Assembly: GCA_022113835.1 (NCBI GenBank) | Contig: JAILWY010000025.1 | Span: 3,906,001-3,970,000 of the forward strand | From: Atopsyche davidsoni | Taxonomy: Eukaryota > Arthropoda > Insecta > Trichoptera > Hydrobiosidae | DNA: 64,000 nucleotides | Reading direction: 5' to 3' | Shown: piece after piece, positions 47,427-58,825 of the stretch | How positions within the stretch are numbered: position 1 is the first letter of the stretch | Layout: each line of letters starts with the position of its first letter | Program-made: the position numbers and the translations under genes | Notes under the pieces: model-generated | Seen by the model: only the letters and a program-made list of their open reading frames with translations | Databases searched by the model: none | What the model was told of the DNA's origin: nothing

Positions 47427-50400
47427 TTGTAAATTCTCTAATATAAATTTCTACAAATAATATATTATTTTGATTCGCCCACATAAATAGCGGCTCCGCA
47501 CAAAAAACTGCCTCACGCTGATGGGCGAGAATAACTTACACGCTATGACAATATTTTAACACGAGTGCGAATGTGTATGTTCGTAGGTTTTGGAAGCCGT
47601 TGTTATAAGACGATTTGATTTTCACTAAAAAACACAAAAAAATTCAAATCATCTAAGTCCGATTTAGTTTTAAAAAAAATAAACCCAATTTCTATGTATT
47701 TTATTACAAAAACACGTTTTAGTGTTTCTCTTTTTGGTCTGAATAGAAAATTCTTTAATTTATAGTTAATATGTAATTTTTCATTTTATTTTTTTTTCGT
47801 AAAACTCTGAAATCCTGGATTTTTAAAATAGTTTAGTTGTAAAATTATTGATAAACACTTTTTTTTTAATTACGAAATGATCCTTTGTTATATTATCCCA
47901 AGAAATATTTACATTTGTTCTCTTTTGTAAATATTATAAATAACGATGCCAACTACAAATAATAATAAAAAAATATATATTTCTATAAGTTTAATTTGAT
48001 TTTTTGGTATGAAGGTTCTATGATATTATAGTCAGAACCCATAACATTGTAACTAGTAAAGTTTGAACCGTTTGCAGCCTTCGTTTCTTACAGAGTAACA
48101 TGATTAATTGACTTATTTTTTAATATTAATATGTTATATTAATTAAGGGTCTCTTAAGCGTTAATTTAACTGTCTCGTGAATCATGAAGCAAGTTTACTG
48201 TTATTTCTCCAACACCTGATTATCATACCTGATCAAATGATTCAATTCTATGGATAGATATCATTTATTCATCTAAATAAGTCGATCCAATCCAAAGTAA
48301 ATATTTTAGGTTTACTTTTCCTCGCTAAAATTGTCCACCCAAAAATAAATTCCTAATTTCCTCGAATTATCGCCCTTTATTTTTCCACGCTCCTACGTGC
48401 GTATTTCGAAAACACATTAATTATTTTAAACAAAGTCTTTGAAAAAAATCTCGCGAAAATATGAGTGTTTTATTGAAAATAATTGCGTTTGTTCAAAGGC
48501 GACTCATTAACAGAAGTAAGCGGCGGAGACCGGCCCAGTGGCTCTCAAACTGTAGCCCCAAATAATGGGACGCACCCTCACCTTTAATATAGCAATACAG
48601 CCAGGCTCATTCTTACTGTCATTCTTACTATTCATGCTATTATATTTTTTGTAAAAAATGATCAGTAGCAATAAATATAACCCGCAAGTGGAAACTGATA
48701 ATATCGCCTCTCCTCGCCAATCGGCTCAAAGCAAGCAAACAGGAAAAACACGTGTGTCTTGAAAAAGAAGCCTCCGATGATCAGCCAGTAACAAAATAAC
48801 ATATTGAAGTGAAGTATCCTTCAGAAACTACATCGAAAGACCTCTGGAATTCAGGATCTTCTTATTCGGAGGCGATGTACAATCTCATAGATATTCCCTA
48901 TTCTCAGCCAATCAAGTCAGTCAAGTCAAGCGAACATCCTTGATGGGACTGTTTTGCAATTATTTTTTAAAGAACCTATAAAAAATAAATCTTCAAGGAT
49001 CTGACTTTTTAACTGCATACGGTCAGATAAGGGAAAATAAATTGAAGTAATTTATTTTATTAAGAACGAGACGAAAATAGCTTGAGATCTTCTGTTCTAG
49101 ACATTTCAACAAACTCAGAGATATAAACTTTTGCTTGTACTCTAGATAACGTTATTTAATTAAAAATATTATTCTTAATTTCTGATTAATGGTCGTGGTC
49201 AAATGGTAGTAAATATTATTTTTTATGTAGTATTTTGAAATGAATTACGACAGTGTTAATTATATTTTTTTATCAATGCTGAATACACTTATTTTCAGAT
49301 GCTAGATGCAAAATTTAACCATAAAATATCCCTGAAAACCGATTAATAATTTATTTTTGCATGGTATGGTTTTGTTAAAATTTTAATTATTATTGTTTTT
49401 TTTTAACATACATTAGTTTATATATTATTTCAACTGCTTATATATAAAGTATTTAAATAATAAAGTTTTTTTAGTCCAATATTACCATGAAAATTAGTAT
49501 TTCCTGAAAATGAGTTCGTGGTGGACTTTGACACCTTAAAGATTTAATTTGAACATACACCCAATATATTGATATGCATAATTGTAAAAATATGCTTCTT
49601 GTGACTTAATATATTATATTGTAATCAAATGTAACAACCAGTTCAGACAGATTTATTCATTTGATCAAAATATGTTTCACTGTACATCAAGTACGTCCTT
49701 CTCAAAGTAAATGGCTCAGAACAAGTACATTGTAGTTGCTATCGAGTATTCAGGACTTTGCAATCTAGATCACAAGTTTAATGTGTTAAATATGCGTGTA
49801 ACTAATAAAAGCCTCCGACTATACCCTTGGGAGCAGACTGACCGCAGCGGTCGTCCTACTCGAATATGGCAGTCTGTTTTATCGATGATAGACTGGCAGT
49901 TCGGAATCCCTTTGACAAATGGAGCCAACGAGACCCGAGAGTGCCAACTACATAATTGAATAACTTCAAAGGTTTTGCCTGGCCTCCAATTCCGCAGATT
50001 TCTCTTTCAGTTTGCATTTATTATGTAAATTAACATATCTGCAATGAATATTCCCATTTAAACCAAAAAGAAGCGAAGCAGAAGGCAATGAAATATTTTA
50101 CAACTGAAAAAAATATTTTTGCAATGACATTTATTTACTTTATATAATTCCAAAAAATATATACGTTTAATCCTTAAATAAAATCTCTTAGTCATTTAGT
50201 TGTTTATATATGTTTTTTTACAAATTAAGGCACTGAGTCGTCGATTAATATTTTTGCTATGTTCTGTGGCAAGAATTTTATTACAAAAAAAAAATTCAAT
50301 TCAAACGTACGATTTATTAATCGAAAACGATTATATTATAATTATATGATAAAAAAAATTCATTGATTATTCGACTACGCTCGTTCTTACGAATAAAGCA

Positions 50401-52117
50401 ATTACTTAGAAAAAGTTTTTAAAACTCAAAAAAACTGATATCCTTGCAGACAGATCACTCAAGCCCGCGGTAACTTAAATAAATGGATGACAAAAGAAAT
50501 TATTACATCAAAAGCAGTTTTGAACATTGAATATCATAGTTAGAAGTCGTAAGAAAATAATTATTCTTCAACTCGCCTCTCGCATCAAAGTTAAACAAAA
50601 AATCGCCGCGGTGTTTACTGAAATTTTATAAAAGATGAAAATTTAAAAGTCTGCTTTTTACTATTTTAAAAAGACGAAATTATCATTGTAAGTACAGTGT
50701 TTTTGTCGCCCTGAAAAATACGAGCTATCGGATGCGTCTAAAGAAAATTGCTTTTGAAGAATTGGAGACGAGCTGATTTCAACCACTTGGAGCTTTTAAA
50801 GATTGTATATTTTCAGTTTCAATAAATATCAAAGCGCAAAAACGAAATACGAGCCATTTACATCCCTATCATGAGCAACATCCCTAATCTGAATTATATG
50901 TACTGTTGCTTTCAATCAACTTGGCTGGTAAGTGTGCACAGAGTCTCAAGTTGTCATTTTCAATATGGCTTTATTGTCGTCCCGGGATATTATTTCTGTT
51001 TTACATAAGCGTGTATACAGGGTGGATCTTAATTGCGTGCACGCACGTAACTCAACGTTTTCCTACATGCTCAAATTTACTTCTCAGTAGTTTATTATTT
51101 AATTTTTAAACGTGAAGTCTTTTATTTCAAGCTCCTCGGAGTAAATAAGACTTGAGTAATTATAAGATATTTACAATTAATTTTGATTTTTTTTTAATAA
51201 TAATGAAGCTTAAACATCATCAATGTTTACAAAATAATATAAATCGAAGTTTTATTACAATGTCGAGTTATTTTGATAATTTACAATAAAACGTTAATTT
51301 TAGTACGAAGACTAATTTGAAAATTTGTTAGACAGCAAGAGTGGCCCTGTATAACGCGCTGTAAGTAAATGTTAACGCGCATTTACAGCGGGGGCGGCAA
51401 TGAAACAAGTGTATTTGGAACCACCACTGGGGACAAATTAGGATATGAACCACCAACCCCTCGTGGCAAGTAACGAGTGAGGCGGGGTAGTAATGGAGCT
51501 CGGATTGTACAACTATAAATGTTTTGCAAAAGCATCCCTTATAAGAATTAAAATATATTTATATATTTTAAAAAAATAATGTCTCGACACCATTTTCTTT
51601 CACGGTTTTCAAGCAATTCATATATTTATAAAAAAACACACCCCTGCAACTGTTTACCATAAATCAACCCCATAGCACAAAATACATTTATTGCTAATGA
51701 AACTAATTTAATGTATCCGTGATAAGTATAAAAACGTGTAAATTTCGAATCACTTATACGACGCTGAATTTATTTTATCTTAAAAATAAATACTTTTGAA
51801 TTTTTTCGATATATCCACTCATATATAAAAATTAAAACTTTGTATTAACCGCCGATATACAAGTTAGCATACGCAATGGGATCAATAGCAATATAGGATC
51901 AATACTTGTAAAAAATATATATTTGTAAATAATTATGTATACGTCATAAAACGAATAAAAACTTTTAATTAAACAACTTGCAAAAAACCACGAGTAATTA
52001 CATAAGACGGAAAGCCACAAGACTCGCTTATCGAGCCACATTTTAAATGCAGATAAATCGTAAACTCGTTTTAACTGCAACCGCTATCTTCATTATATTA
52101 ATTAAGTCTAGGCAAAA
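47427..52117. other. AT-rich spacer
   Basis: No gene recognised. A hAT-like terminus CAGTGGCTCTCAAACTGTAG occurs at 48536-48555 with a GC-richer block to about 48900 whose frames resemble nothing certain. An 82-codon plus frame at 49711-49959 starts MAQNKYIVVAIEYSG but has no family match that I recognise. A GC-rich patch at 51340-51500 has no coding support. Confidence 0.4.
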
Positions 52118-52208
52118 GTTCGGTTCGGAGGGGGCCGCCTATCATAAAGGTTGGGATCTGCTGGGAAGAGCGCAGGACATGATCCGCTCTGGTCGGCTTA
52201 GCCTTTAA
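52118..52208 (+). CDS. Candidate terminal exon or relic
   Basis: A GC-rich plus frame reads KFGSEGAAYHKGWDLLGRAQ then DMIRSGRLSL and stops at TAA 52206-52208. The composition is protein-like, but the upstream acceptor (TTAATTAAG or TCTAG) is poor. A hAT-like terminus (CAGCGGTTCGCAACATGTGG, from 52233) lies 25 nt downstream, so a transposon origin is possible. I recognise no family. Confidence 0.25.
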
Positions 52209-52232
52209 ACTTTTTCAGTCAGCTTTCCCGAG

Positions 52233-52260
52233 CAGCGGTTCGCAACATGTGGGGCGCGGG
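52233..52260. mobile_element. hAT-like terminus
   Basis: CAGCGGTTCGCAACATGTGG followed by GGCGCGGG matches the general hAT pattern CAGNGGTTCNCAACNNGTGG. The AT-rich sequence to about 52490 may be its interior. No right end or target duplication is identified. Confidence 0.35.
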
Positions 52261-52469
52261 TTTTATATTAATACAAAAAAAAATTAAAACACACAGTTCA
52301 TTAATTGTGTTTTGTTATAAATTCAATAAAAAAAAAAGCATAATTGTAAAATTATTAAGCTACAAGGCAAAATTTTTTTTTTATATATATTTGCGTGCTT
52401 ACATTATAAAAACACTTGTTCTACTTCAAAATAATAAATATAGACTGCTAAAACTGTGTAAACTTTAAA

Positions 52470-55037
52470 AAAGAGAAAGTGGCATTGGAAGGAGGAGAAT
52501 AACGTGGATGCGTTAATTATAAAAATCAATAATAATTAGTAATTATTATCAGTATATTCTTGATATGTGTATCTGTGTAGTGCAGTTTTTTTGCATGATC
52601 AGCTTAATGTTTGGGAACTTTGCACTCCACCCCCGCTTCATCCCCCGAGCGGTGCAATGCGCTATTAAAAGTTATTTTTATTAAAATGAAATATTGCTTT
52701 TGGCCGGAAATCCCCCGACCTGAGTGAAAAGTTACTTTCAAATGGGTCCGATTCACTGAGGGGCGGCACTTTAATGAGTGTTACTCAAAATAACTCACTT
52801 GCAATTTTATTTCAATGTGGGTGTATTTATGTGGCTTGGCAATGCCGAACGCTTAAAAAAATTATTATAGGTTTTATTTTAATAACAAATATTTTTTTAA
52901 GCATTGAAAAATCTCTTGCCTCAAATTCACTTGTCAGCTTTGATAAGTTTCGCAAATCGTTTAAATGAAAAAAATACACCAAGGATTCAAAAAGCCGGAA
53001 TTTTAAAACGGTCATTATTATTTTTTTTTTCGTGTAGCTAGTTTCCACGTGTTAAATTAATTACCTGGCATTTATTCTTAGCTTATCAATCAAACAGTCA
53101 AAAGATACGAGTTATTAAATTATTCATTAGGTAAGTGTGTGCAAAGCGGCTCCTTCTCCTGGCTGTACGGGAAATTTACATTTTCAGCTACCGGATTTCC
53201 TGAGCTAATGCTAAATTTAATATAAATAGGGTGTCTAGTACTTTAGCGTTTCCTGAAAACCTTCTAGCTCAGTTCGTAGAAAAACTCGAATGAATAAATT
53301 AGCATCCGCGAAACGAACCTTCGTATTACTACCCCTCCTATAACTATTTTAATATTTGTATCGTTTTATTTTTTGTGTTTAAAAATAAATATTTATAGTA
53401 GTCCCCTGCAAGGGTAGTGTCTCCTGAAATTTTCAGGAATACAGAGAGGCACATTCCGGAGACTTTGTTAACCAAAGCTGTGGGTACATATAATATGGTG
53501 CCTTTTATTATCAATGCAGTTCGTTCAATCTAAGATCTCCTGCTTTGAAGTTTAGAAATAAAAATAATACCATTGGATGATTTCATTAGATTCCCTTATA
53601 TAATTAGATCATGACCTAAAGTTGCCTAAATATTTAATAACTGCACTAAATGGGTCCAACACCCTCATTGCTTAGTAACATACTACTATATATTTCAGGA
53701 TATAAATTCCAATGAATAGTTCTGACTATTTTTTTATATGATAGATCAATCTACTAAAAACACCATATTAAAAAAATATATATTTGTTCACGATTTACCT
53801 ATGCATGTTAAAAAAACCCTAATACCTGCTATCTAATTTAAAACAATTTTATTTTTTATTTGTATATATTTTATAAATAAATGATGCTTTATTAGAGATA
53901 AAGTAAGAATATTGACATAAATTTATACGCTGCAGATCTCCACCGTCCTATTGTATTTTTCATCAAATTAAATAAAACATGTCTGCATAAATAAATTTAA
54001 AACTCTGCAATGGTTTTGCTTAATTTTTTATCAATCTTAATTTACTTCAAAATATAAATTTATCATAATATTTCATTATTTAATGAAAGTACGATGAATT
54101 TATTAATACACAGAAAAAGCATTTAAAACTGAATAAACGATGAATAGAAAATATTCACTAAAATGTTTTGAACATTGAATTCAACATTTTTATTTTGAAT
54201 ATAACAACACTCTGTTAATGATATTAACACTTCAATGTTGTTGTCTGACACTTCAGATTTTTTCACGCAAAAAAAAAATATTAAAACTTATAGCGCATTC
54301 GCGTAATTAAACAGTAGCAAATGTTGTACAAATTATTTCAATCACTATTTTTCTGATAAACTATCTGCAATCCAGATAAAATTTAATTTAATCAAAATAT
54401 ATATATACGTACAAAACAAACAGCTGAAACAGTATTTGCAAAGTAAAACTTCGTTATCACTGTTTAATAAATTTTTATCAGTAAAAAATAATTCATAATT
54501 ATTTCAGAATATTTCTAGAAGCCTTTTTTAAGTAGAGTTAAAAGTAATTTATAATATTTTTGTAATACGATATTTTAGTAATAATGTTTTTTTATTACTG
54601 GCAATAATTTTTAGTTGACATATTATTGTTGACACAACGTGTGGTCTTCACCTGCATCAGGTCTGAATACTGTCCAGAGGACCCTCGAGGACTTACTTTC
54701 GGATTATAAGTGAGTATTATAGAAAAAAATCTATTACCAGTAATATAAATTATATAAAATATCACTCAGTTTCTTTATTAGATCATTCAGACTTATTTTC
54801 ATTTGCAGTTGTTAAAATTTATTTTACTGTCCACAGAAAAAATAAAATAGAAAAATTTAACTATAAAGACATCAGTCTACTTTTGTATGATCTGCTAAGT
54901 ATTCAAAATGTAATTTTATTTTTAAGTACAACATTTTAGATCATAACCTCAAAACGCTCGTTTCTTTCTGCGGTTATGATTGGAGCGCTGTAACTATACA
55001 AGTGTCTTATTAAATAGTATTATTATTTTTGTGTTTC
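52470..55037. other. AT-rich spacer upstream of the SLX9-like gene
   Basis: Mostly AT-rich with a GC-richer stretch at 52620-52770. A perfect TCCTGAAA-T-TTTCAGGA palindrome is at 53422-53438. Near the right edge, TTATAA|GTGAGTAT at 54706-54716 is a plausible donor. Together with the acceptor TTTGTGTTTCAG at 55028-55039 it would give the SLX9-like gene a short 5' untranslated exon. Confidence 0.4.
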
Positions 55038-55047
55038 AGAAATTGGG

Positions 55048-55602
55048 ATGGGGAAAATACGAAAGAAAAGGCAAGCGAAGCCGGCAGCCTCTACACAAGA
55101 TGCTGAAGTGGAGTCGGAGGCTGTACAAAAAAATGCTTTTCTTCCCCCGGCCATAATGGAAGCTCTACCAAAAGATTTTGATTTAGCGAGTGTTCGGTCG
55201 TTCAAGTCAATGAAAAATAAGTTCGGTATTAAAAAGCAAATAACGAAAGTACAAAAACAAAAACTCAGAAAAGAAATTCTCAAACAAAAGATTGATATTA
55301 TCAAAGAAGCGTCTGAAGACAAATTATCAAAAAATCAGAGTAAGAAATTAAAAAAAGTATTAAAGAAAAACAAAACTAGTTCGAGACCCTTGGCCGCAAG
55401 TTCCAACGGCTTTCCGAATTGTGAATCTGAGATCGGTGCAATACTCAAATTTAATCACATTAAGGATGAAGACGAGGAATATATGAAACTTGGAAGTAAA
55501 AAAATTAAAGGAGTGGTGAAGAAGAAGCAAAGAAGAAATCAAATGGTTAAAGATATTAATTCCCTGAAACATCTGATGACCAAAGCAAAACCCAAAATAT
55601 AA
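55048..55602 (+). CDS. SLX9/FAM207A-like ribosome biogenesis protein
   Basis: A single-exon frame of 184 residues, very rich in Lys. Residues 49-88 (VRSFKSMKN...KVQKQKLRKE...KIDIIKEA) match the pattern I recall for the SLX9/FAM207A family: a VRS motif followed by a basic helix ending LQKIE/DxIK. A basic C-terminus (RRNQMVKDINSLKHLM, residues 162-177) also fits. SLX9 proteins are nucleolar/pre-40S factors in small-subunit biogenesis. The ATG sits 8 nt after a clear acceptor TTTGTGTTTCAG (ends 55039), so the start is probably exon 2 with a noncoding first exon upstream. A central Ser/Asn-rich linker (108-128) is poorly conserved, as expected. The gene is convergent with the zinc-finger gene on -. 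The family call is from motif memory, not a search. Confidence 0.75.
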   Translation: MGKIRKKRQAKPAASTQDAEVESEAVQKNAFLPPAIMEALPKDFDLASVRSFKSMKNKFGIKKQITKVQKQKLRKEILKQKIDIIKEASEDKLSKNQSKKLKKVLKKNKTSSRPLAASSNGFPNCESEIGAILKFNHIKDEDEEYMKLGSKKIKGVVKKKQRRNQMVKDINSLKHLMTKAKPKI

Positions 55603-55637
55603 GAATTAAACTTTATCACTTTATAAGAATTAATTAA

Positions 55638-55643
55638 AATAAA
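55638..55643 (+). terminator. AATAAA poly(A) signal of the SLX9-like gene
   Basis: AATAAA lies 36 nt past the stop codon, in the sequence TTAAAATAAAATATGG. A short 3' untranslated region is therefore likely. Confidence 0.6.
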
Positions 55644-55978
55644 ATATGGAACCATATTTATATTATAATTGCTAATTTTTATTTTTTCTGCATATGACTT
55701 ACTTAGGTGGTTTTTCTAGTATTTGTTGAACACCCTTATATTCCTTTTTTTCCTCCTCTCATGTTTAATAAATACTTCTTGGCTAGATCTTGTCCTGCAT
55801 TACAGCCATATCTTAATCATTTCATATGCCATTCCTCCGTCATAAATTAAGAACTCAAGATCAATCTAAATTGACATAGCCTCACACCTAACATTACCAA
55901 CAATGGCCGTGAAAACCATTTTTATTTATTGAATGCCAATGGCACTGAATTTATTGAACTACAACGCATACTTTAAAG
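55644..55978. other. Intergenic region between SLX9-like 3' end and hAT relic
   Basis: AT-rich and not coding. No further repeat border is visible before the hAT terminus at 55979. Confidence 0.5.
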
Positions 55979-56186
55979 CAGTGGTCCCCAACCCTATGCC
56001 CGTAGGCACCATGGCGCCCGCAAATCGTTTCAAGTGTGCCTGCCAATGTGACGTTAAAAAAATATTTATGTTTACAATAAAACGTTATGAAAAATATTCA
56101 TATTTAGTAATGAGTTCTCCCTCTAATAATGAGTTCACGATATTGTTTAGATACTTGGTGGAAAAGTTGCTGAATAAATATAAATC

Positions 56187-56380
56187 TGATATTTTTGCGG
56201 TAGAACAAGTGAGGTGAAAGCTATGTAAAAGTGTCTATGATATTTTTAAAGTGAGGTTAAAGTGGCTCTGATATTTTTGCGTTGGTAAATTTGAAGTAAA
56301 AGCTATGTGAAAGTCTATCTGATATTTTTGCGATAGGACTGATGATGTGAGAAAGTCTACCTGATATTTTTGCGATAAGA
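56187..56380. repeat. Degenerate minisatellite, unit starts CTGATATTTTTGCG
   Basis: CTGATATTTTTGCG or a close variant recurs near 56188, 56235, 56267, 56318 and 56361. Variable AAGTGAGGT/AAAGCTATGTGAAAG spacers give units of roughly 35-50 bp. It lies inside the hAT relic, replacing part of the transposase. Confidence 0.6.
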
Positions 56381-56479
56381 CGATAGTTAAACAGCGAAAT
56401 ATAAGCGAAAATAATCATTCTGATATCCAATGTATCAGATGAGGGCTTCTGGAATATAGTTGACATAAACAAATTTCCA

Positions 56480-56686
56480 TTGTTTTCAACAATTAATATT
56501 ATAAAATCAAAGTACAGATCTCTACTTACAGATCTTGATGATTGCTTACGAGTAGGAATATCACCATACTTTCATAATTACGAAGCAATGGTCAATGAAA
56601 TGCAATGCCAACGATCACATTGTCTTAGATATTTCTCTTTTTTTATAATGAATTTTGGTACTAGGGTAGAATTTGGACAATTCTGA
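56480..56686 (+). pseudogene. hAT transposase C-terminal remnant
   Basis: The plus frame contains IKSKYRSLLTDLDDCLRVGI and ends with a MQCQRSH motif. This pattern (KSKYRS.LTD..L.DCLR....Y.P.Y......QCQ.SH) is the C-terminal dimerisation region of SPIN/ZBED-like hAT transposases. It is isolated from the zinc-finger and catalytic parts, which are lost or unrecognisable, so it is non-functional. Confidence 0.7.
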
Positions 56687-57105
56687 TTGGTCAATTTTTT
56701 TAAAAATCAGCTAATAACTACATTAAAATTTACACGAAATATTGTTAGTTGCATTAAATTCTTAGTAAACTTAGTCTGGACCCTAACTGATATTTTTCGT
56801 ATTCTAACCTGTTGTTTGCAATGTTTAGCTATAGATGTAAATTTTAAAGTTTCTATTACATACAATTATTAGTTGCATATTTGCCCAAACTCGACTCAGT
56901 ATTTTTAATTTTTATTACCAGAATTTTTGTGCTATTATTTACTACTAATATTTATTTTACATAATAATAATTTTTATATTTTATAACTTTTTTTTTGGAA
57001 TTAAGTATTTTTGTGCATTATATGTATTGTTGACTATGTCCAACTATAAATATACCTTGAAAAAATAAATGGTGCCCGCCGCCCAACCGACATTTTAGAA
57101 TACTG

Positions 57106-58577
57106 CTTTTTTTATGTTTCAAGCGGAACCACGCGCTGCCCTTATTTATAACAATCTATCCAGCAGCTTTTCAACTCAAAAAAACATAACTCATAACCAT
57201 TTAAAATTAATAATTCTATCGTTGGAATATCAATTGGCTTCGAGATCTGATGTAGACGAAGTGTATAAAATGTCTCCGTGAGATTATTAAAAATGATTGC
57301 CTCTATCCTCGAAAGAATATAAGGCAAATCGAACAGATAAGCTGAATACAATATTTAATATACTCGATACTTACAATTAACTGCATTGAACTAACAAACA
57401 TAATAGATTAAATAAATTTAAAACACTTATAATTTCCAATTTGTATATTTAAATGTTTTTTTCTTACACTAAGCTATTGTGACATAAAAAAATATGCTAA
57501 CACAAGTCAAAATCTCCAACACTAACAGTGTTCAGTCAATCGACACCCATTAATACTAACATTTCTTTTAACATTACAGAAAAAAAAAGAATTAAAAATG
57601 TATGCTACATTTAATAAACCAAAATTAAATACTTTATTTCTTTAAAAGTATAGGATAAACACATCTTAAAATTATGAAAGAAAAAAAAATACATCAAATT
57701 AAAACAAACACATGATCTTGTGATATGGAAGAATAAGACTTGTAATGCAGCGACTTATGGGCATTCGATCTCACACTTAAAGAAAATAAAAATATTCATT
57801 ATCGCCCACATAATTATTGTTGCAGGCACGTGAAGACACAATGATTTTTAAATAATAAAAAAACTGCTTATATTTATTGTTCAAGGTAAACTTCCTTGAT
57901 CTTAAGAATAGAATATTGCTTGTACATAAAAGTATCCTGACATAATCAGATTAATTAACTAAACAATTATTGATATTATTGTTTTGTAAAAAAATGTATG
58001 CACAACATCGCTAGATCGTTAAATATCATCGAGATAAAAACAAAGGACCGAAAAAAAGAACTGAAAAGGACAATGTTAGCTATGAAAAAAAAATATTATG
58101 TCATAAAATTTATGTGAAATTGTCACGAAAAATATGATTAAACAATTTACCGACTTTCCATAGGGACTCAGTGCCACTTGATTAGATTTCAAAACATTTT
58201 GAAATTAAAGATTTTCCGGGTACTTGGCTGTGTGCACATCTTTTTACCCGTTCTGAGAATAATTAAATGTATTTAAAATACACCAGAACTTAGAGCATGG
58301 TCCAGAATCCCATTTTTAATAGAATTTGATACTCCGTTCAGTCACCATGAGACATATTTGCAATTAACATAAAATATATTTCGATTGCAGACTCAGATAT
58401 CACATGACGAGTGACAAAATCAAAGTCTTAAGCTACTTAATAAATATATAAATCCAGTATGTCTGCCAAAAAAGTCAAGATTATATAATGATTCAAACAA
58501 ATTCAACGTGATTAACAAGTGGTTATAGTCTAATCTAGAGTGCAGCTTCTCTAGCCAGCTGAGTACGGTGGGCATGC
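57106..58577 (-). other. Probable 3' untranslated region of the zinc-finger gene, then spacer
   Basis: AT-rich sequence downstream of the zinc-finger stop codon. Minus-strand AATAAA words occur at 57873-57878 and near 57633-57638, either of which could end the transcript. No other feature is recognised. Confidence 0.4.
57873..57878 (-). terminator. Candidate poly(A) signal of the zinc-finger gene
   Basis: AATAAA on the minus strand about 700 nt past the stop codon (58578). A second candidate lies near 57633. The choice between them cannot be made from sequence alone. Confidence 0.35.
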
Positions 58578-58825
58578 TCAGACCCTGTTGTAGTTGGTGC
58601 CGCGGCGGGCACGATTGCCCCGTCCCCGCCCGCGGCCTCTCTGGGGCGACTGTTTGACGGGTGGCGAAGCCACAGCTACCTCGGTCTCGGGCGCATCGAC
58701 CGCAACTTCAGTCTGCAAGGTGTCTTTCGTATCATCTAAGAGATTATCAATCTCCTCGTTGATGGAGGCATCCCATTTGTCTTCAGAGGTAAGGGAAACG
58801 TCACCATTTGTTGCGGTATCTATTT
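58578..58825 (-). CDS. Pep: Zinc-finger gene, exon 6 (Arg-Gly tail, stop)
   Basis: Acceptor TTATTTTCAG, then 248 nt to a TGA at 58580-58578. It encodes an acidic helix-like part (WDASINEEIDNLLDD) and the tail QRGRGRGRGNRARRGTNYN. The Arg-Gly tail suggests RNA binding and arginine methylation. Confidence 0.9.

Larger units (their letters stand above)
55979..57105. mobile_element. Decayed hAT transposon with internal transposase scraps
   Basis: The left end CAGTGGTCCCCAACCCTATG and the reversed right end CAGTATTCTAAAATGTCGGT then TGGGCGGCGGGCACC share the hAT pattern, including a GGCACCAT-type subterminal motif at both sides. Flanking 8-mers CTTTAAAG and CTTTTTTT agree only at the first four bases, so the duplication is eroded. 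Inside are transposase remains (about 56480-56686) and a small minisatellite. The element lies between the convergent 3' ends of two genes. Confidence 0.7.

Noticed and set aside
49711..49959. 82-residue plus-strand frame as a gene
   Set aside because: No recognisable family, promoter or splice context. Composition is only slightly above background.
1..54000. Known conserved insect microRNAs
   Set aside because: I looked for mature sequences such as let-7, miR-1, miR-100, miR-125, miR-9, miR-10 and bantam and saw none.
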